Positions 4,852-5,372 of a stretch of 5,372 bases of DNA are shown piece after piece (position 1 is the first letter of the stretch; the number at the start of each line of letters is the position of its first letter). The position numbers and the translations under genes were made by a program. Under the pieces are notes generated by a model that made no database searches, was not told where the DNA came from, and saw only the letters and a program-made list of their open reading frames with translations. This DNA is from Gammaproteobacteria bacterium (lineage in GTDB: Bacteria > Pseudomonadota > Gammaproteobacteria > SZUA-229), in the NCBI GenBank assembly GCA_029879605.1, contig JAOUQA010000174.1, positions 1 through 5,372 on the forward strand, written 5' to 3'.

Positions 4852-5372
4852 ATGGCAAAAACCACCATTGATACATGGAACCCTGAATTCCCTGAGCTGT
4901 CGCCGATATATGCTCCACTACAAAGTACTGCCCGATGTTATAGTCAGTTCAGCAACTGGCCAGAACTTGGCCAACTGGCACAACAGTTTAAAGCCTGTAA
5001 CCACCAGCTAACACCTGTAGCCCAGGATGGTAAACCGGAAAAGTTTGAAGATCACTATGAACCTCGAATTTACCTCAAACATGAATTACAGACACGCACT
5101 CAGAACTGGCATGATTTTTTTAATGCCATGGTCTGGTTAAACTTCAATAAAACCAAATCTATTTTAAATGAACTGCATTACTTTTCTGCCCTGGAAAGAC
5201 AACCAGGCAGCAACCGCAGCACACTTGAAAATGCCATTACCCTGTTTGATGAATGCGGTATTATCATTATTAGCAACGATGAAGATTTACTTTCGATGAT
5301 CAGACATCACCAGTGGAAAAAACTGTTTTATCACCACAGACAGGACTTCGGTAAAAATATATTCTGTTTTGT
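4852..5372 (+). CDS. DUF3025 family protein, N-terminal part (3' end outside window)
   Basis: The frame is open from ATG 4852 to the right edge with no stop, giving 173 complete codons. Motifs fit the DUF3025 family (PF11227), common in beta- and gammaproteobacteria and without known function: QDGKP (58-62), YEPRIY (69-74), TRTQNWHDFFNAMVWL (81-96), ending in NKTKSILNELH (99-109), then TLFDECG (130-136) and HQWKKLFY (153-160). The conserved NWHDFFNAMVWL block and LFDE are the strongest evidence. There is no signal peptide or membrane segment in the visible part, so it is probably cytoplasmic. By family length, roughly a third or somewhat more of the protein should lie beyond the window. No SD precedes the start. 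Codon use resembles that of its neighbours, with no sign of transfer. It is divergent from the pirin gene. Confidence 0.85.
   Translation, partial: MAKTTIDTWNPEFPELSPIYAPLQSTARCYSQFSNWPELGQLAQQFKACNHQLTPVAQDGKPEKFEDHYEPRIYLKHELQTRTQNWHDFFNAMVWLNFNKTKSILNELHYFSALERQPGSNRSTLENAITLFDECGIIIISNDEDLLSMIRHHQWKKLFYHHRQDFGKNIFCF

Overview
The window is AT-rich (roughly 40% GC by eye), densely packed bacterial chromosome. The gene content points to a free-living, probably aquatic gammaproteobacterium: an EAL-HDOD c-di-GMP protein pair, a HopJ-family protein, a COG3531-like DsbA-family protein, a pirin and a DUF3025 protein. The genus cannot be fixed from this sequence. I see no tRNA, rRNA, CRISPR array, insertion sequence or phage gene.

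Layout. (1) At 1-697 (+) lies the C-terminal half of an EAL-HDOD protein, cut by the left edge. (2) At 709-1173 (-) is a small four-helix CopD-like membrane protein, convergent with (1). (3) At 1284-1643 (+) is a HopJ-family protein with a near-consensus sigma70 promoter in the divergent gap but no Shine-Dalgarno (SD) site. (4) At 1666-1854 (-) is a 62-residue Arg-rich protein that I do not recognise, with its own good promoter and the best ribosome binding site in the window. (5) At 1953-3161 (-) is a complete 402-residue EAL-HDOD protein, a paralogue of (1) in opposite orientation. (6) At 3256-3903 (+) is a cytoplasmic DsbA-family thioredoxin-fold protein with a CSWC active site. (7) At 3897-4757 (-) is a pirin whose 3' end overlaps that of (6). 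(8) From 4852 to the right edge (+) is the first 173 codons of a DUF3025 protein, which has no stop inside the window.

Functional picture. Nearly every neighbour switches strand, so most of these are single-gene transcription units, with divergent promoter gaps at 1174-1283, 3162-3255 and 4758-4851. The two EAL-HDOD proteins suggest local c-di-GMP or signalling function. The DsbA-like protein and the pirin are both plausibly linked to redox or stress, but nothing here proves that they cooperate. No gap exceeds 300 bases.

I find no convincing new multi-gene system. The items most worth following up are the unrecognised small gene at 1666-1854 with its palindrome-overlapped promoter, the 14-bp perfect palindrome between the EAL-HDOD and DsbA-like genes, and the odd translation start of the DsbA-like gene, which may be leaderless.
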